A program made the translations under genes and the position numbers. 31,699 bases of DNA. It comes from Egerieenecus sp048201975 (GTDB taxonomy: Bacteria; Bacillota; Clostridia; Christensenellales; Aristaeellaceae). Below the pieces are notes generated by a model. It saw nothing but the letters and a program-made list of their open reading frames with translations, made no database searches and was not told the DNA's origin. This document shows, piece after piece, positions 24,197 to 31,692 of the stretch (position 1 is the first letter of the stretch; each line of letters begins with the position of its first letter). The stretch is from assembly GCA_048201975.1 (NCBI GenBank), contig DBFBGQ010000127.1:1-31699 (forward strand). Direction: 5' to 3'.

Positions 24197-25942
24197 ATGG
24201 GGAACTTTGCCATACGAGAGGATTTCTACCTGAATGGGGAAAAGTTCAAGCTGATCTCCGGCTCCATTCATTACTTCCGGGTGCCGCCGGCCTACTGGCG
24301 CGACCGCTTGGTAAAGCTCAAAAACATGGGCTGCAATACCGTGGAAACCTACATTCCCTGGAACGGTCATGAGCCGCGGAAGGGCCAATTTTGCTTTACG
24401 GGGCTGTACGACATGGAGGGCTTTGTCCGCATGGCCCAGAGCCTGGGGCTGTGGGTGATCCTGCGGCCGTCGCCCTACATCTGCGCCGAGTGGGAGTTCG
24501 GCGGGCTGCCCGCCTGGCTGCTCCAGGAGGATGGCATGCGCCTGCGCTGCAACGATCCCGCCTATTTGACGCATGTTCGGGATTATTACGACCAGCTGGT
24601 TCCGCGCATGGCGCCGCTGCAGATCACCCAGGGCGGACCGGTGATTCTGGTGCAGGTGGAGAATGAATACGGCTCCTATGGGGATGACAAGGCGTACCTG
24701 GCCGCCCTGCGGGACATGCTGCGGGAGCGGGGGATTGACGTGCCCCTGGTGACCTCCGACGGGCCGGAGCATGACATGCTGGCCTGCGGCAAGTGCGAAG
24801 GCGTGTTCCAGACGGGGAATTTCGGTTCCCATACCCAGGAACGTTTTGATTTCATGGCGCAGCAGGGCATTTCGCCGCTGATGTGCATGGAATACTGGTG
24901 CGGATGGTTTGACCATTGGGGCTGCGGGAAGCATGCCCGCACCGAGGCCGAGACTTCCGCAAGGGAGTTCGGCGAGATCCTCGACCGGGGGCACGGGAAC
25001 ATTTACATGTTCCACGGAGGGACCAGCTTTGGACTGATGAACGGCGCCAACTACTACGACGAGCTGACCCCGGACGTAACTTCCTACGACTATGACGCGC
25101 TCCTGACCGAAGATGGCCGGGTGACCGAAAAATACCGGCTGTTCCAGGCGGAGATCCAAAAGCGGGTGGGTCCCGTGCCGCAGCTGGAAACCCAGGAGAT
25201 TCCCCGCAGGGCCTACGGGGAGGCGCAGGAGGTTGCCAGCGCGCCGTTGATGACTCTTGCGGAGCAGCTCCCGGCGGTCAAGGGTCTCGTTCCCCGGAGC
25301 ATGGAGCGCCTGGGGCAGAGCTATGGCTATACCCTGTACCGCACCACCCTGACCAACGAGGCGGAGCTGACCTCCATCCGTCTGGTGGACGCCAACGACC
25401 GCGCCCACGTGCTGCTGGACGGACAGATCATCGCCACGCTGTATGACCGGGAGCTGCTCAAGGCATATACCTTTGCGCAGCCGGTGCCCGTGCGTTCCGG
25501 GGCAAGGCTGGAGATCCTGGTGGAGAACATGGGCCGGGTGAACTACTCCTTTATGCTGGAGCGGCAGCGCAAGGGCATTGACGGCTGCGTGGTGCTTAAC
25601 GGACATCAGCGCTACGGCTGGGAGATGGTATCCCTGGACGAGGCGGCGCTGTGCTCCCTGCGTCTGGAGGGGCAAACGGCTGTGGCAGGCGCGCCCAGCG
25701 TGAGGCGCCTTACCTTCCAGGCGAATGAGATCGGGGATTCCTTCCTGGCGCTGCCGGGGTGGGGCAAGGCCATGGTCTTCCTCAATGGCTTCTGCCTGGG
25801 CCGCCTGTGGGAGATCGGACCGCAAAAGCGGCTGTATGTTCCCGGCCCCATGCTGCGGCAGGGAGAGAACGAGCTGCTCATTGTTGAGACGGAGGGGCGC
25901 ACCGGCAAGGCCCTTCTGATGGACGAGCCTGATTTGGGATAA
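24197..25942 (+). CDS. Glycoside hydrolase family 35 beta-galactosidase, cytoplasmic
   Basis: This 581-residue enzyme should cleave terminal beta-galactose from oligosaccharides. The catalytic barrel (1–320) begins with FKLISGSIHYFRVPP and contains GCNTVETYIPWNGHEP, LRPSPYICAEWEFGG, QVENEYGSYG with the likely acid/base Glu157, and MCMEYWCGWFDHWG with the likely nucleophile Glu232, followed by YMFHGGTSFG. The C-terminal half (about 350–581) contains beta-sandwich domains. There is no signal peptide, so imported oligosaccharides are the likely substrate. GGGGAGG lies seven bases before the ATG. It follows recN by 60 bp and ends at a strong terminator. No sugar transporter is nearby, so its regulation and substrate source are not shown. 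Confidence 0.94.
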   Translation: MGNFAIREDFYLNGEKFKLISGSIHYFRVPPAYWRDRLVKLKNMGCNTVETYIPWNGHEPRKGQFCFTGLYDMEGFVRMAQSLGLWVILRPSPYICAEWEFGGLPAWLLQEDGMRLRCNDPAYLTHVRDYYDQLVPRMAPLQITQGGPVILVQVENEYGSYGDDKAYLAALRDMLRERGIDVPLVTSDGPEHDMLACGKCEGVFQTGNFGSHTQERFDFMAQQGISPLMCMEYWCGWFDHWGCGKHARTEAETSAREFGEILDRGHGNIYMFHGGTSFGLMNGANYYDELTPDVTSYDYDALLTEDGRVTEKYRLFQAEIQKRVGPVPQLETQEIPRRAYGEAQEVASAPLMTLAEQLPAVKGLVPRSMERLGQSYGYTLYRTTLTNEAELTSIRLVDANDRAHVLLDGQIIATLYDRELLKAYTFAQPVPVRSGARLEILVENMGRVNYSFMLERQRKGIDGCVVLNGHQRYGWEMVSLDEAALCSLRLEGQTAVAGAPSVRRLTFQANEIGDSFLALPGWGKAMVFLNGFCLGRLWEIGPQKRLYVPGPMLRQGENELLIVETEGRTGKALLMDEPDLG

Positions 25943-25962
25943 GCTTCACATGTGGATACAAG

Positions 25963-26004
25963 AGCGCCGGCGGCAGATGCAGAACTGCCTGCCGGCGCTT
26001 TCTT
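25963..26004 (+). terminator. Rho-independent terminator after the GH35 gene
   Basis: AGCGCCGGCGGCAG pairs with CTGCCTGCCGGCGCT (14 pairs, one bulged T) around an 8-base loop and is followed by TTTCTT. It closes the plus-strand gene run. Confidence 0.85.
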
Positions 26005-26012
26005 GCGTCCAT

Positions 26013-26037
26013 AAAAAAACCGCCCGGAAACGGGCGG
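26013..26037 (-). terminator. Rho-independent terminator after the GNAT gene
   Basis: On the minus strand CCGCCCG, loop TTTC, CGGGCGG is followed by seven T. It lies 17 bases past the GNAT stop and faces the opposite terminator only eight bases away, giving back-to-back insulation of convergent genes. Confidence 0.92.
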
Positions 26038-26054
26038 CAGGATAGACGGGATGG

Positions 26055-26555
26055 TCATCCGCGGAAAAGATAGCGGGCAATTTGCAGCTGCTGTCCCTCA
26101 AAGGTGACGGTACGCCGCGCGCCATCCGCTTTGAAGCCGTAACGCTCCAGCAGAAAGCGCAGGCGGAAGTTGTCCCGCAGCACCCATTGGTGGACCTGGC
26201 GGTAGTCCGCCGCGGCCAGCACGGCCAGCGCATGATCGTAGAGCATGCGATAATCGCTTCTGGCGCGGACTATATCCAGGGCGACCTCCTGAATCAGGCC
26301 GAACTGTGGTTCCGCCTGCTCCTGGCCATAGACCACGTAGCCTTGCAGCGCGCCGTCCTGTACCAGCACGTCCAGGTGGAAGGGCTCCTGACCCAGCCAG
26401 CTCTGGAACTGTTCCAGGTAGTAGTCCGGTTCAGCATAGGCCAGCAGGGGATCCGGCAAAAACCCGCGGTAAAGCATGCGCACATGGCGGGATTTCAGCT
26501 CGGCGAGCTCCAACACATCTTCGCCGCGAGCGGCGCGAATTTCCATTTCAGCCAT
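26055..26555 (-). CDS. GNAT-family N-acetyltransferase with an atypical cofactor loop
   Basis: This 166-residue protein has a GNAT layout: an N-terminal MEIRAARGEDVLELAELK, a beta-strand pair in DVLVQDGALQGYVVYG (62–77) and a C-terminal DNFRLRFLLERYGFKADG (128–145) like the N..a..fYe..GF end of GNAT proteins. The acetyl-CoA loop normally reads R/Q-x-x-G-x-G/A, but the matching region is VRARSDYRMLYDHALAVL, without the glycines, so activity or donor may differ. The substrate is unknown. The ATG is three bases after the prs stop and has no strong ribosome binding site, so translation is probably coupled to prs. A terminator follows directly. Confidence 0.8.
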   Translation of the reverse strand: MAEMEIRAARGEDVLELAELKSRHVRMLYRGFLPDPLLAYAEPDYYLEQFQSWLGQEPFHLDVLVQDGALQGYVVYGQEQAEPQFGLIQEVALDIVRARSDYRMLYDHALAVLAAADYRQVHQWVLRDNFRLRFLLERYGFKADGARRTVTFEGQQLQIARYLFRG

Positions 26556-26558
26556 GAT

Positions 26559-27779
26559 TTACACCAATCGAATGCCGGAGGCAGTTTGCTCCGCGGTATA
26601 CCGGGAGAGAAGGGAATGGATACGGTCGTAGGGATTGAGCAGCTTGGACAGGGAACGGTCGTGGTTCAGCGTGGCGATGATGTAGGAGATGTACTTGCTC
26701 ATGTCCGCCTCCACAAACCAATCGGCCGCCTGAAGCTCCGGGGTGCGGTAGGTAAGGTTCGTGGCGATCACCCGATCAATGATGCCCTCCTCGTAGGCCT
26801 TGTTGTACATTTCCAGGCCGTTGGTGAACAGGGCGAAGGTAGCCGCCGCAAAGATGCGGTTGGCCTTGCGCTTTTTCAGTTCCCGAGCCAGGTCGATGAC
26901 GGATTCGCCGGAGGAGATGATATCATCGGCCACGAAGATGTCCTTGCCCTCCACGGAATCGCCCAGGTACTCATGGGCGACGATGGGGTTGCGGCCGTTG
27001 ACGATGCGGGTATAGTCCCGGCGCTTGTAGAAAAGGCCCATGTCTAGCCCTAGAACGGAGGAATAGAAAATATTCCGGTCGATGGCGCCTTCGTCAGGGC
27101 TGACAATCATCATGTGGTCTTTGTCGATGCGCAGGGTTTTGTCCCGTTTCAGCAGGGCTTTGAAGATCTGGTAAGAGGGCATCACGGATTCAAAGCCGCT
27201 GGTAGGGATGGCGTTTTGTACCCGGGGATCGTGGGCATCGAAGGTGATGATGTTGCTCACGCCCATGCGCTCCAGGTCCTGCAGCGCCATGGCGCAGTCC
27301 AGGCTTTCCCGGGAGGAGCGGCGGTGCTGCCGCCCTTCGTAGAGCATGGGCATAATGACGTTGATGCGCTTGGCCTTGCCGCCGATGGCCGCGATGATGC
27401 GCTTCAGGTCCATGAAGTGATCGTCCGGGCTCATGGGGATCTTCTGGCCATACATGTCGTAGGTGCAGTTATAGGCGCCCACGTCGCAGAGGATATAGAT
27501 GTCATAGCCGCGGACGGATTCCTTGATCATGCCCTTGCCTTCGCCGTTGCCGAAGCGGGGGCAATGGACCTTGATGAGGAAATCCTGCCGTTCCAGGCCG
27601 GGCGCGGTGCGCATATCCCCGGGCGCGGTGGCCTCCTCGGTGTGAGAGCGCCATTTCAGCAGCCATTCATTTACTTTTTCCCCCAGCTCTTCCGTGCCGT
27701 GCATGGCGATCAATCCCAGGGGACCGACAGGATAAGTCAGGAAAGAGTCAGAATTCCAAGTGCTCACAAAATCAGTCAC
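26559..27779 (-). CDS. prs: Ribose-phosphate pyrophosphokinase (PRPP synthetase), long type
   Basis: This enzyme makes PRPP from ribose 5-phosphate and ATP for nucleotide, His and Trp synthesis. With the GTG start at 27779 it has 406 residues, longer than the usual 310–320. It carries PMLYEGRQHRRSSRESL (144–160, the ATP-binding flexible loop region), ITFDAHDPRVQN (178–189), VSPDEGAIDR and KRRD (252–255). The PRPP loop reads VADDIISSGESVIDLA where most Prs have DD-x3-T-[AG]-GT, a variant I associate with Clostridia. The frame is open to a TTG at 27812, but that codon would sit right at the predicted transcript start; the GTG has GAGGT seven bases upstream. The GNAT gene follows by 3 bp. Confidence 0.9.
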   Translation of the reverse strand: MTDFVSTWNSDSFLTYPVGPLGLIAMHGTEELGEKVNEWLLKWRSHTEEATAPGDMRTAPGLERQDFLIKVHCPRFGNGEGKGMIKESVRGYDIYILCDVGAYNCTYDMYGQKIPMSPDDHFMDLKRIIAAIGGKAKRINVIMPMLYEGRQHRRSSRESLDCAMALQDLERMGVSNIITFDAHDPRVQNAIPTSGFESVMPSYQIFKALLKRDKTLRIDKDHMMIVSPDEGAIDRNIFYSSVLGLDMGLFYKRRDYTRIVNGRNPIVAHEYLGDSVEGKDIFVADDIISSGESVIDLARELKKRKANRIFAAATFALFTNGLEMYNKAYEEGIIDRVIATNLTYRTPELQAADWFVEADMSKYISYIIATLNHDRSLSKLLNPYDRIHSLLSRYTAEQTASGIRLV

Positions 27780-27786
27780 GCCATCA

Positions 27787-27791
27787 ACCTC
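27787..27791 (-). promoter_or_regulatory. Ribosome binding site that decides the prs start
   Basis: GAGGT on the minus strand lies seven bases before the GTG at 27779. With a transcript start near 27811, this leaves a normal 30-base leader, whereas the upstream TTG at 27812 would be leaderless. Confidence 0.6.
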
Positions 27792-27817
27792 ATTCCGCTT
27801 GGATTTTCCCAACGAAC

Positions 27818-27846
27818 ATTATACCCTATCTTGTCGAAACTTGAAA
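27818..27846 (-). promoter_or_regulatory. Promoter of prs–GNAT
   Basis: On the minus strand a perfect −10 TATAAT (27823–27818) has a weak −35 TTTCAA (27846–27841) 17 bases upstream. A second possible promoter, TTGAAA (27879–27874) with TAAAAT (27855–27850) at 18-base spacing, lies just upstream. Together they make a tandem promoter plausible. Confidence 0.65.
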
Positions 27847-27949
27847 GAGATTTTACAAAAAAAGCGGGCTGTTTTTCAAGATTCTGTCAAATTGGCGCAG
27901 GTTTTCCCAAAAGTTACAAGGAAAAAGGCGAACATCAGAAGCGCGGGCA

Positions 27950-28304
27950 TCAGAAGATCGCCGTCTCCTCCGCGTGGGGCTGGTCGAGGTTCCGGGAGAG
28001 CAAGGCGTTGACCGCACCGATGATGAAACCAAGCCCTGCATCGAACCGGCAGGTCAGTGCGTTGTTATCCAGGGTTTCCAGAGCCGGGCCGTAAAGCGCG
28101 GATTCCCTGGCCCGCTGCATCAGCGCCGGCCCCACGCCCTGCCTCTGCGCGCTGGCCTTATGCTGATATCCTCGATGAAGGCGTACCGGTTCCAATCCCT
28201 GCGCACAACCGCCTGCCCAGGCGACCGGTTTCTTCATGGGCCAGAAAAGCCGCTTGGCCGGGGCTATTCCCATAGTCTGCGCCGAAGTGGATGAAAGGAT
28301 ACGT
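27950..28304 (-). pseudogene. Broken streptothricin-acetyltransferase-like GNAT gene
   Basis: Coding signal is spread over three minus-strand frames. From 28304 one frame gives TYPFIHFGADYGNSPGQAAF. A second frame continues with PGQAVVRRDWNRYAFIEDI. A third gives RQGVGPALMQRARESAL, then LETLDNNALTCRF and LGFIIGAVNALL, ending in AEETAIF plus stop. Joined, these match the Sat/SatA type (WN.YA.IEDI, G.G..L, LETQDNN..AC.FY..CGF.IG..D) that acetylates streptothricin. At least two frameshifts and the loss of roughly the first 50 residues make it non-functional. The 5' break coincides with the end of the adjacent recombinase element, which suggests that insertion cut the gene. The exact substrate of the ancestor is inferred from pattern only. 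Confidence 0.75.
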
Positions 28305-28353
28305 CTTGCAGCGGGGAGGCGTCAACCGCGTTTCAGCATACGAGCAAACGCCG

Positions 28354-30084
28354 TCACACGTTCGAGGCGCATGCGCCGCCATCTGCGTTGCCTGCGTGGG
28401 ACAACGGCGCTGTCTGCCTCGCAAACAGTGCCACCGTCTCCGACATATCCGTTTTATCCCAACTCAAGGCGGTGCGTTCTGCGCCCTGAATGTAGACGGG
28501 AAAGCGGAATTCGATGCGCTTGATGATGCGGCCGTCGCTCTGGCGCTCCGGGAAAATCTCCACGCGCTCGATGAAGCTGTTCATGAAGGTCTTTTTCTCC
28601 AGATCGGTGAACTGGCCATAGAGCTTGTCGAAGTAGAGCAGGAACTGATAGACGTTGTCGGTGGAAATCCGGTGCTGGCGGATGTTCTCCATGCGGGTCT
28701 GCACCTCGGCCATGCTGACCTCGATGGCGGCAATCTGGTCGTAAAGCTTGTCCTGCCGCTCCTGCAGGTCCTGGGCCTTGCGGGTGTAGTGCGGATCGTC
28801 GTAGTCCAGCGCGTCGATCTGTTCGCCCAGCCTGTCCTTGGTGCCCGTGAGCTGGCGAAGCTGCTTGCGCAGGGACTCCATTTCCGCGTCCAGCTCCTGG
28901 GTGTCCAGCTTCCCGCCGATCTTCTGGCGGATGCCTTCCTCAAAGGCGGGGGTATTGACCAGCTTGTGAATGATTTCCTCCACAGCGCCGTCGATGAGCT
29001 CCTCGCCCCATTGGCGGTGATAGTCGCAGCGCTTGCCGTCCACGTGCAGGCGGTGCTTGCAGGCGTAGTAGAAGTAGTCCTTGTAATAGGTGCCGTCGCT
29101 CTTTTTCTTGCGGTTTACGTTGCCGTACATGCCACCGCCGCAGATGGGGCACTTGACCAGCCCGGAAAGGACGTGCTCGTGGTCCAGGCTGTGCGTCTTG
29201 ATCTGGCGCTTGTTGGTCTGCTGGCGCTGTTTTTGGGCCAGCTGCCAGTCGGTTTCGGAGATGATGGGTTCGTGGATGCCATCGTAGAGCATGTAGTCCT
29301 TTTGCTTGACGATGTGGTACTGGTTGCGAGTGCCAGGCACCTTTTCATTGCGCCTGCGCCCGTAGGCCAGCTTGCCGCAGTATACGGGATTGTCCAGCAC
29401 GCCGACGAGGAAGGAGCCCGTGAACGCCTCCCGCGTGTTGTTGTGGCGGCAGACCTTGCTGTAGCCGTGCTCGTTGAGCCATTGGGCAATCCTGGCCGTG
29501 CCCATGGTGGTGTGGATGTACTTGTCGTAGATGATGCGGATCACCTGGGCTTCTTCCTCGGCGATTTGCAGTTGTCCGTCCACGAGCTTGTAGCCGTAAG
29601 GGGCAAAGCCGCCGTTCCACTTGCCTTCGCGGGCCTTTTGCCTTCGCCCCTCCATGGTCTGGACGAGGATGTTTTCGCGCTCGATCTCGGCGACGGCGGA
29701 GAGCACGGAGATCATCAGCTTGCCGCTGTCCTTGGAGGAGTCGATGCCGTCCTCCACGCAGATGAGGTTTACGCCAAAGTCCTGCATCCGCTGCAGGGAG
29801 GTCAGCACATCGGCGGCGTTGCGCCCGAAGCGCGAGAGCTTGAACACCAGCACGAAGGACACGCCGTCCGCGCCGGACTCCACGTCCCGCAGCATCCGCA
29901 GAAACTCCGGGCGGCCCTCGATGCTCTTGCCGGATTTGCCCTCGTCGCAGTACTCCCCGGCGACGATCATGTCCTGATACGCCGCGTACTTGCGCAGCTT
30001 CTCCTTCTGCGCGTCCAGGCTGTAGCCGTCCACCTGCATGGAGGTGGAAACGCGGGTGTAGATGTAGCACTTGATCCGTTTCAT
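28354..30084 (-). CDS. Large serine recombinase (TnpX-like)
   Basis: This 576-residue recombinase has the resolvase catalytic domain (1–150) with YTRVSTSMQ (nucleophile Ser13), KLSRFGRNAADV (82–93) and AVAEIERENI, the recombinase domain (about 160–290) with GKWNGGFAPYGY and LDNPVYCGKLAYGRR, a zinc ribbon (CPIC at 312–315, then Cys342 and Cys353) and a coiled coil (about 395–475). Such enzymes excise and integrate mobile elements at short core sites without host factors. AGGAGGG lies seven bases before the ATG, inside the 3' end of the RhuM gene, and the two genes are three bases apart, so they are translated together. The C-terminal tail reaches the apparent element end. Intact by length and motifs. 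Confidence 0.95.
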   Translation of the reverse strand: MKRIKCYIYTRVSTSMQVDGYSLDAQKEKLRKYAAYQDMIVAGEYCDEGKSGKSIEGRPEFLRMLRDVESGADGVSFVLVFKLSRFGRNAADVLTSLQRMQDFGVNLICVEDGIDSSKDSGKLMISVLSAVAEIERENILVQTMEGRRQKAREGKWNGGFAPYGYKLVDGQLQIAEEEAQVIRIIYDKYIHTTMGTARIAQWLNEHGYSKVCRHNNTREAFTGSFLVGVLDNPVYCGKLAYGRRRNEKVPGTRNQYHIVKQKDYMLYDGIHEPIISETDWQLAQKQRQQTNKRQIKTHSLDHEHVLSGLVKCPICGGGMYGNVNRKKKSDGTYYKDYFYYACKHRLHVDGKRCDYHRQWGEELIDGAVEEIIHKLVNTPAFEEGIRQKIGGKLDTQELDAEMESLRKQLRQLTGTKDRLGEQIDALDYDDPHYTRKAQDLQERQDKLYDQIAAIEVSMAEVQTRMENIRQHRISTDNVYQFLLYFDKLYGQFTDLEKKTFMNSFIERVEIFPERQSDGRIIKRIEFRFPVYIQGAERTALSWDKTDMSETVALFARQTAPLSHAGNADGGACASNV

Positions 30085-30087
30085 GGC

Positions 30088-31140
30088 TTATCCCTCCTGA
30101 TGGCCGTCCTTTGTTGCGTTTGCCTGCGCTTCGAGCTCGAGCAGGAATTTGTCGTAGTCGGAGAGGAACGCCCGGTCCTGAATGACGCGGTACTTTTCAA
30201 ATTCCGTTTCCGCGTGGAGCCTGGCAATCTCCGCGGACACCTTGCCGGTATCCTTCAACAGGCCGTACTCAAACATTTCGATGAAGCGGTTCAGGCGGGT
30301 TTCCCAATCCTGCATGGTCAGCGGAATATGACGCTGGGCCATGTTCTCGGCAAAGTCCAGATAGGAAGTGACCATGCGGTTGAGTTGGCCCAGCTCCTGC
30401 TCGGTGAGGTAGTTTTGAGCGATGGACACGTCGGACTTTTTGATCTTGCCGTCGGGAGCGTCCTGCCAGGTGGTGAGGCCCATGTGCTCCCGGGTGTGGT
30501 CAGCGCGCGCCAGGATCAGCTCGGCAGTCGTGTGACCATGCACCGCAAAGTGCATCTTGTTCTGCACCGAAGCGTAGAAGCGCTTGGTGGCGGCGGTGCG
30601 GTCGTAATCCACGGCGGTGGCGTACAGATCCGTGATTTTCTGGTAGAACTTGCGCTCGCTGGTGCGGATCTCCCGAATGCGCTCCAGCTGCTCTTCAAAG
30701 TATTTATCGGTCAGATAGGTGCCCTGTTTGAGCCGCTCGTCGTCCATGACCCAGCCGCGGATGGTGTACTGCGAGGCGATCTGGTTAACCCATTTGCGGA
30801 ACTGCACGGCGCGTTCGGAATTGACCTTGAACCCGACGGCGATGATCATTTGCAGCGCGTAGTGATTGGTATTGTAGTTTTTTCCGTCGGAAGCAGTGAT
30901 TCGGAATTTCCGAATCACTGAATCCTCCTGCAATTCGCTGTCGGAAAAGATTTTTTTGATATGTTCATTGATGGTTGGAACGCTGACATCGTACAACCGC
31001 GCCATCGTCTTTTGCGTCAGCCAGATGTTTTCGTCCTCATAGCGCATTTCGATGTTGTCTTGCGGGTCGCCGGTGGAAGCGATATAGGTCAGCACCTCCG
31101 CGGCGCTGGAACGGATGGGGGCGGGCGTTTGCCTGGCCAT
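30088..31140 (-). CDS. RhuM-family protein
   Basis: This 350-residue protein matches the RhuM ('virulence protein') family in overall pattern: an N-terminal helix-turn-helix-like WLTQKTMARLYDVSVPTINE (40–59), HIKKIFSDSELQEDSVIRKF, DGKNYNTNHYALQMIIAVGF (85–104), the middle ERIREIRTSERKFYQKITDL and the C-terminal HFAVHGHTTAELI and YLTEQELGQLNRMVTSYLDF. RhuM genes are common on pathogenicity islands and restriction or mobile loci; the molecular role is not established, though the HTH suggests DNA binding. The ATG at 31140 has AGGAGG seven bases upstream. The gene lies between tnpV and the recombinase gene, 70 bp after tnpV and 3 bp before the recombinase. A 7-bp GC-rich inverted repeat (31174–31198) sits in the gap before it. 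Confidence 0.88.
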   Translation of the reverse strand: MARQTPAPIRSSAAEVLTYIASTGDPQDNIEMRYEDENIWLTQKTMARLYDVSVPTINEHIKKIFSDSELQEDSVIRKFRITASDGKNYNTNHYALQMIIAVGFKVNSERAVQFRKWVNQIASQYTIRGWVMDDERLKQGTYLTDKYFEEQLERIREIRTSERKFYQKITDLYATAVDYDRTAATKRFYASVQNKMHFAVHGHTTAELILARADHTREHMGLTTWQDAPDGKIKKSDVSIAQNYLTEQELGQLNRMVTSYLDFAENMAQRHIPLTMQDWETRLNRFIEMFEYGLLKDTGKVSAEIARLHAETEFEKYRVIQDRAFLSDYDKFLLELEAQANATKDGHQEG

Positions 31141-31210
31141 GGAAATCCCTCCTCGTGAGAATCGTGTCCCACTCCCGGCCGGCGGCATACAGGCCGGGGA
31201 TGGGGAAAAG

Positions 31211-31609
31211 TCAGATGCATATGAGCTCGGTCATCACGTTGTGCTCGGCTTCGGATCGCGCCAGCTGCATGCGCCCGACCCACTGCATGGGATCTTCGGA
31301 CTTCAGGGATTCGGTGATTTCCCAACTTTGGGCATACCCCTTCATGAGCGTATCATAGCGTTCGCTGGCCTGCTGATCGACGGTGTGCAGGTATTCGCTG
31401 AGCGTTCCCGTGAGCAGCAGCCTTTGCACATGGGTCGGATGGTGTGCCTGCAGGTGCCGCAGATGCAGCCGCGCCCATCTTCCCAGGGGCTGCTGGGGCG
31501 GAAGTTCCAGGTCAGGGAAGTAATAGTCGCCATTTCGCGTGTAGCACAGCCCGTTGGCCTTGTCCTGCACATGCAGGGGCAGATCTTCATGGGATGTATG
31601 ATGGAGCAT
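31211..31609 (-). CDS. tnpV: Transposon-encoded protein TnpV
   Basis: This 132-residue protein fits the TnpV family of Tn4451-type elements in length and pattern: CYTRNGDYYFPDLELP (22–37), PLGRWARLHLRHLQAHHP (41–58), LLLTGTLSEYLHTVDQQA (64–81) and the end MQWVGRMQLARSEAEHNVMT followed by ELICI. Its function is unknown, although it is a frequent companion of large serine recombinases. The ATG has a strong AGGAGGTG site six bases upstream. It is the first gene of the element operon visible here. A promoter lies 50 bases upstream. Confidence 0.88.
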   Translation of the reverse strand: MLHHTSHEDLPLHVQDKANGLCYTRNGDYYFPDLELPPQQPLGRWARLHLRHLQAHHPTHVQRLLLTGTLSEYLHTVDQQASERYDTLMKGYAQSWEITESLKSEDPMQWVGRMQLARSEAEHNVMTELICI

Positions 31610-31662
31610 AGCGCACCTCCTGTTCGTCGTGCATTAATGTCTCTTTGCGTTGTCCCAACTGA

Positions 31663-31692
31663 ATTTTATTACGCAGCAGACTGGTCTGTCAA
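31663..31692 (-). promoter_or_regulatory. Promoter of the tnpV–RhuM–recombinase operon
   Basis: On the minus strand TTGACA (31692–31687) and TAAAAT (31668–31663) are 18 bases apart. Transcription would begin near 31656 and leave a leader of about 45 bases before tnpV. Being close to the window edge, further upstream signals cannot be judged. Confidence 0.7.

Noticed and set aside
23585..25825. 746-residue open frame on the minus strand across recN and the GH35 gene
   Set aside because: It is antisense to two well-supported genes and shows no domain or ribosome binding site.
27950..28304. Functional streptothricin resistance gene
   Set aside because: The reading frame is broken at least twice and the N-terminal third is missing.
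28291..30921. 876-residue open frame on the plus strand across the recombinase and RhuM genes
   Set aside because: It is antisense to two proteins with clear domain matches, it reads as Val/Leu/His-rich low-complexity sequence typical of the reverse strand of GC-rich genes, and it has no recognisable domain.
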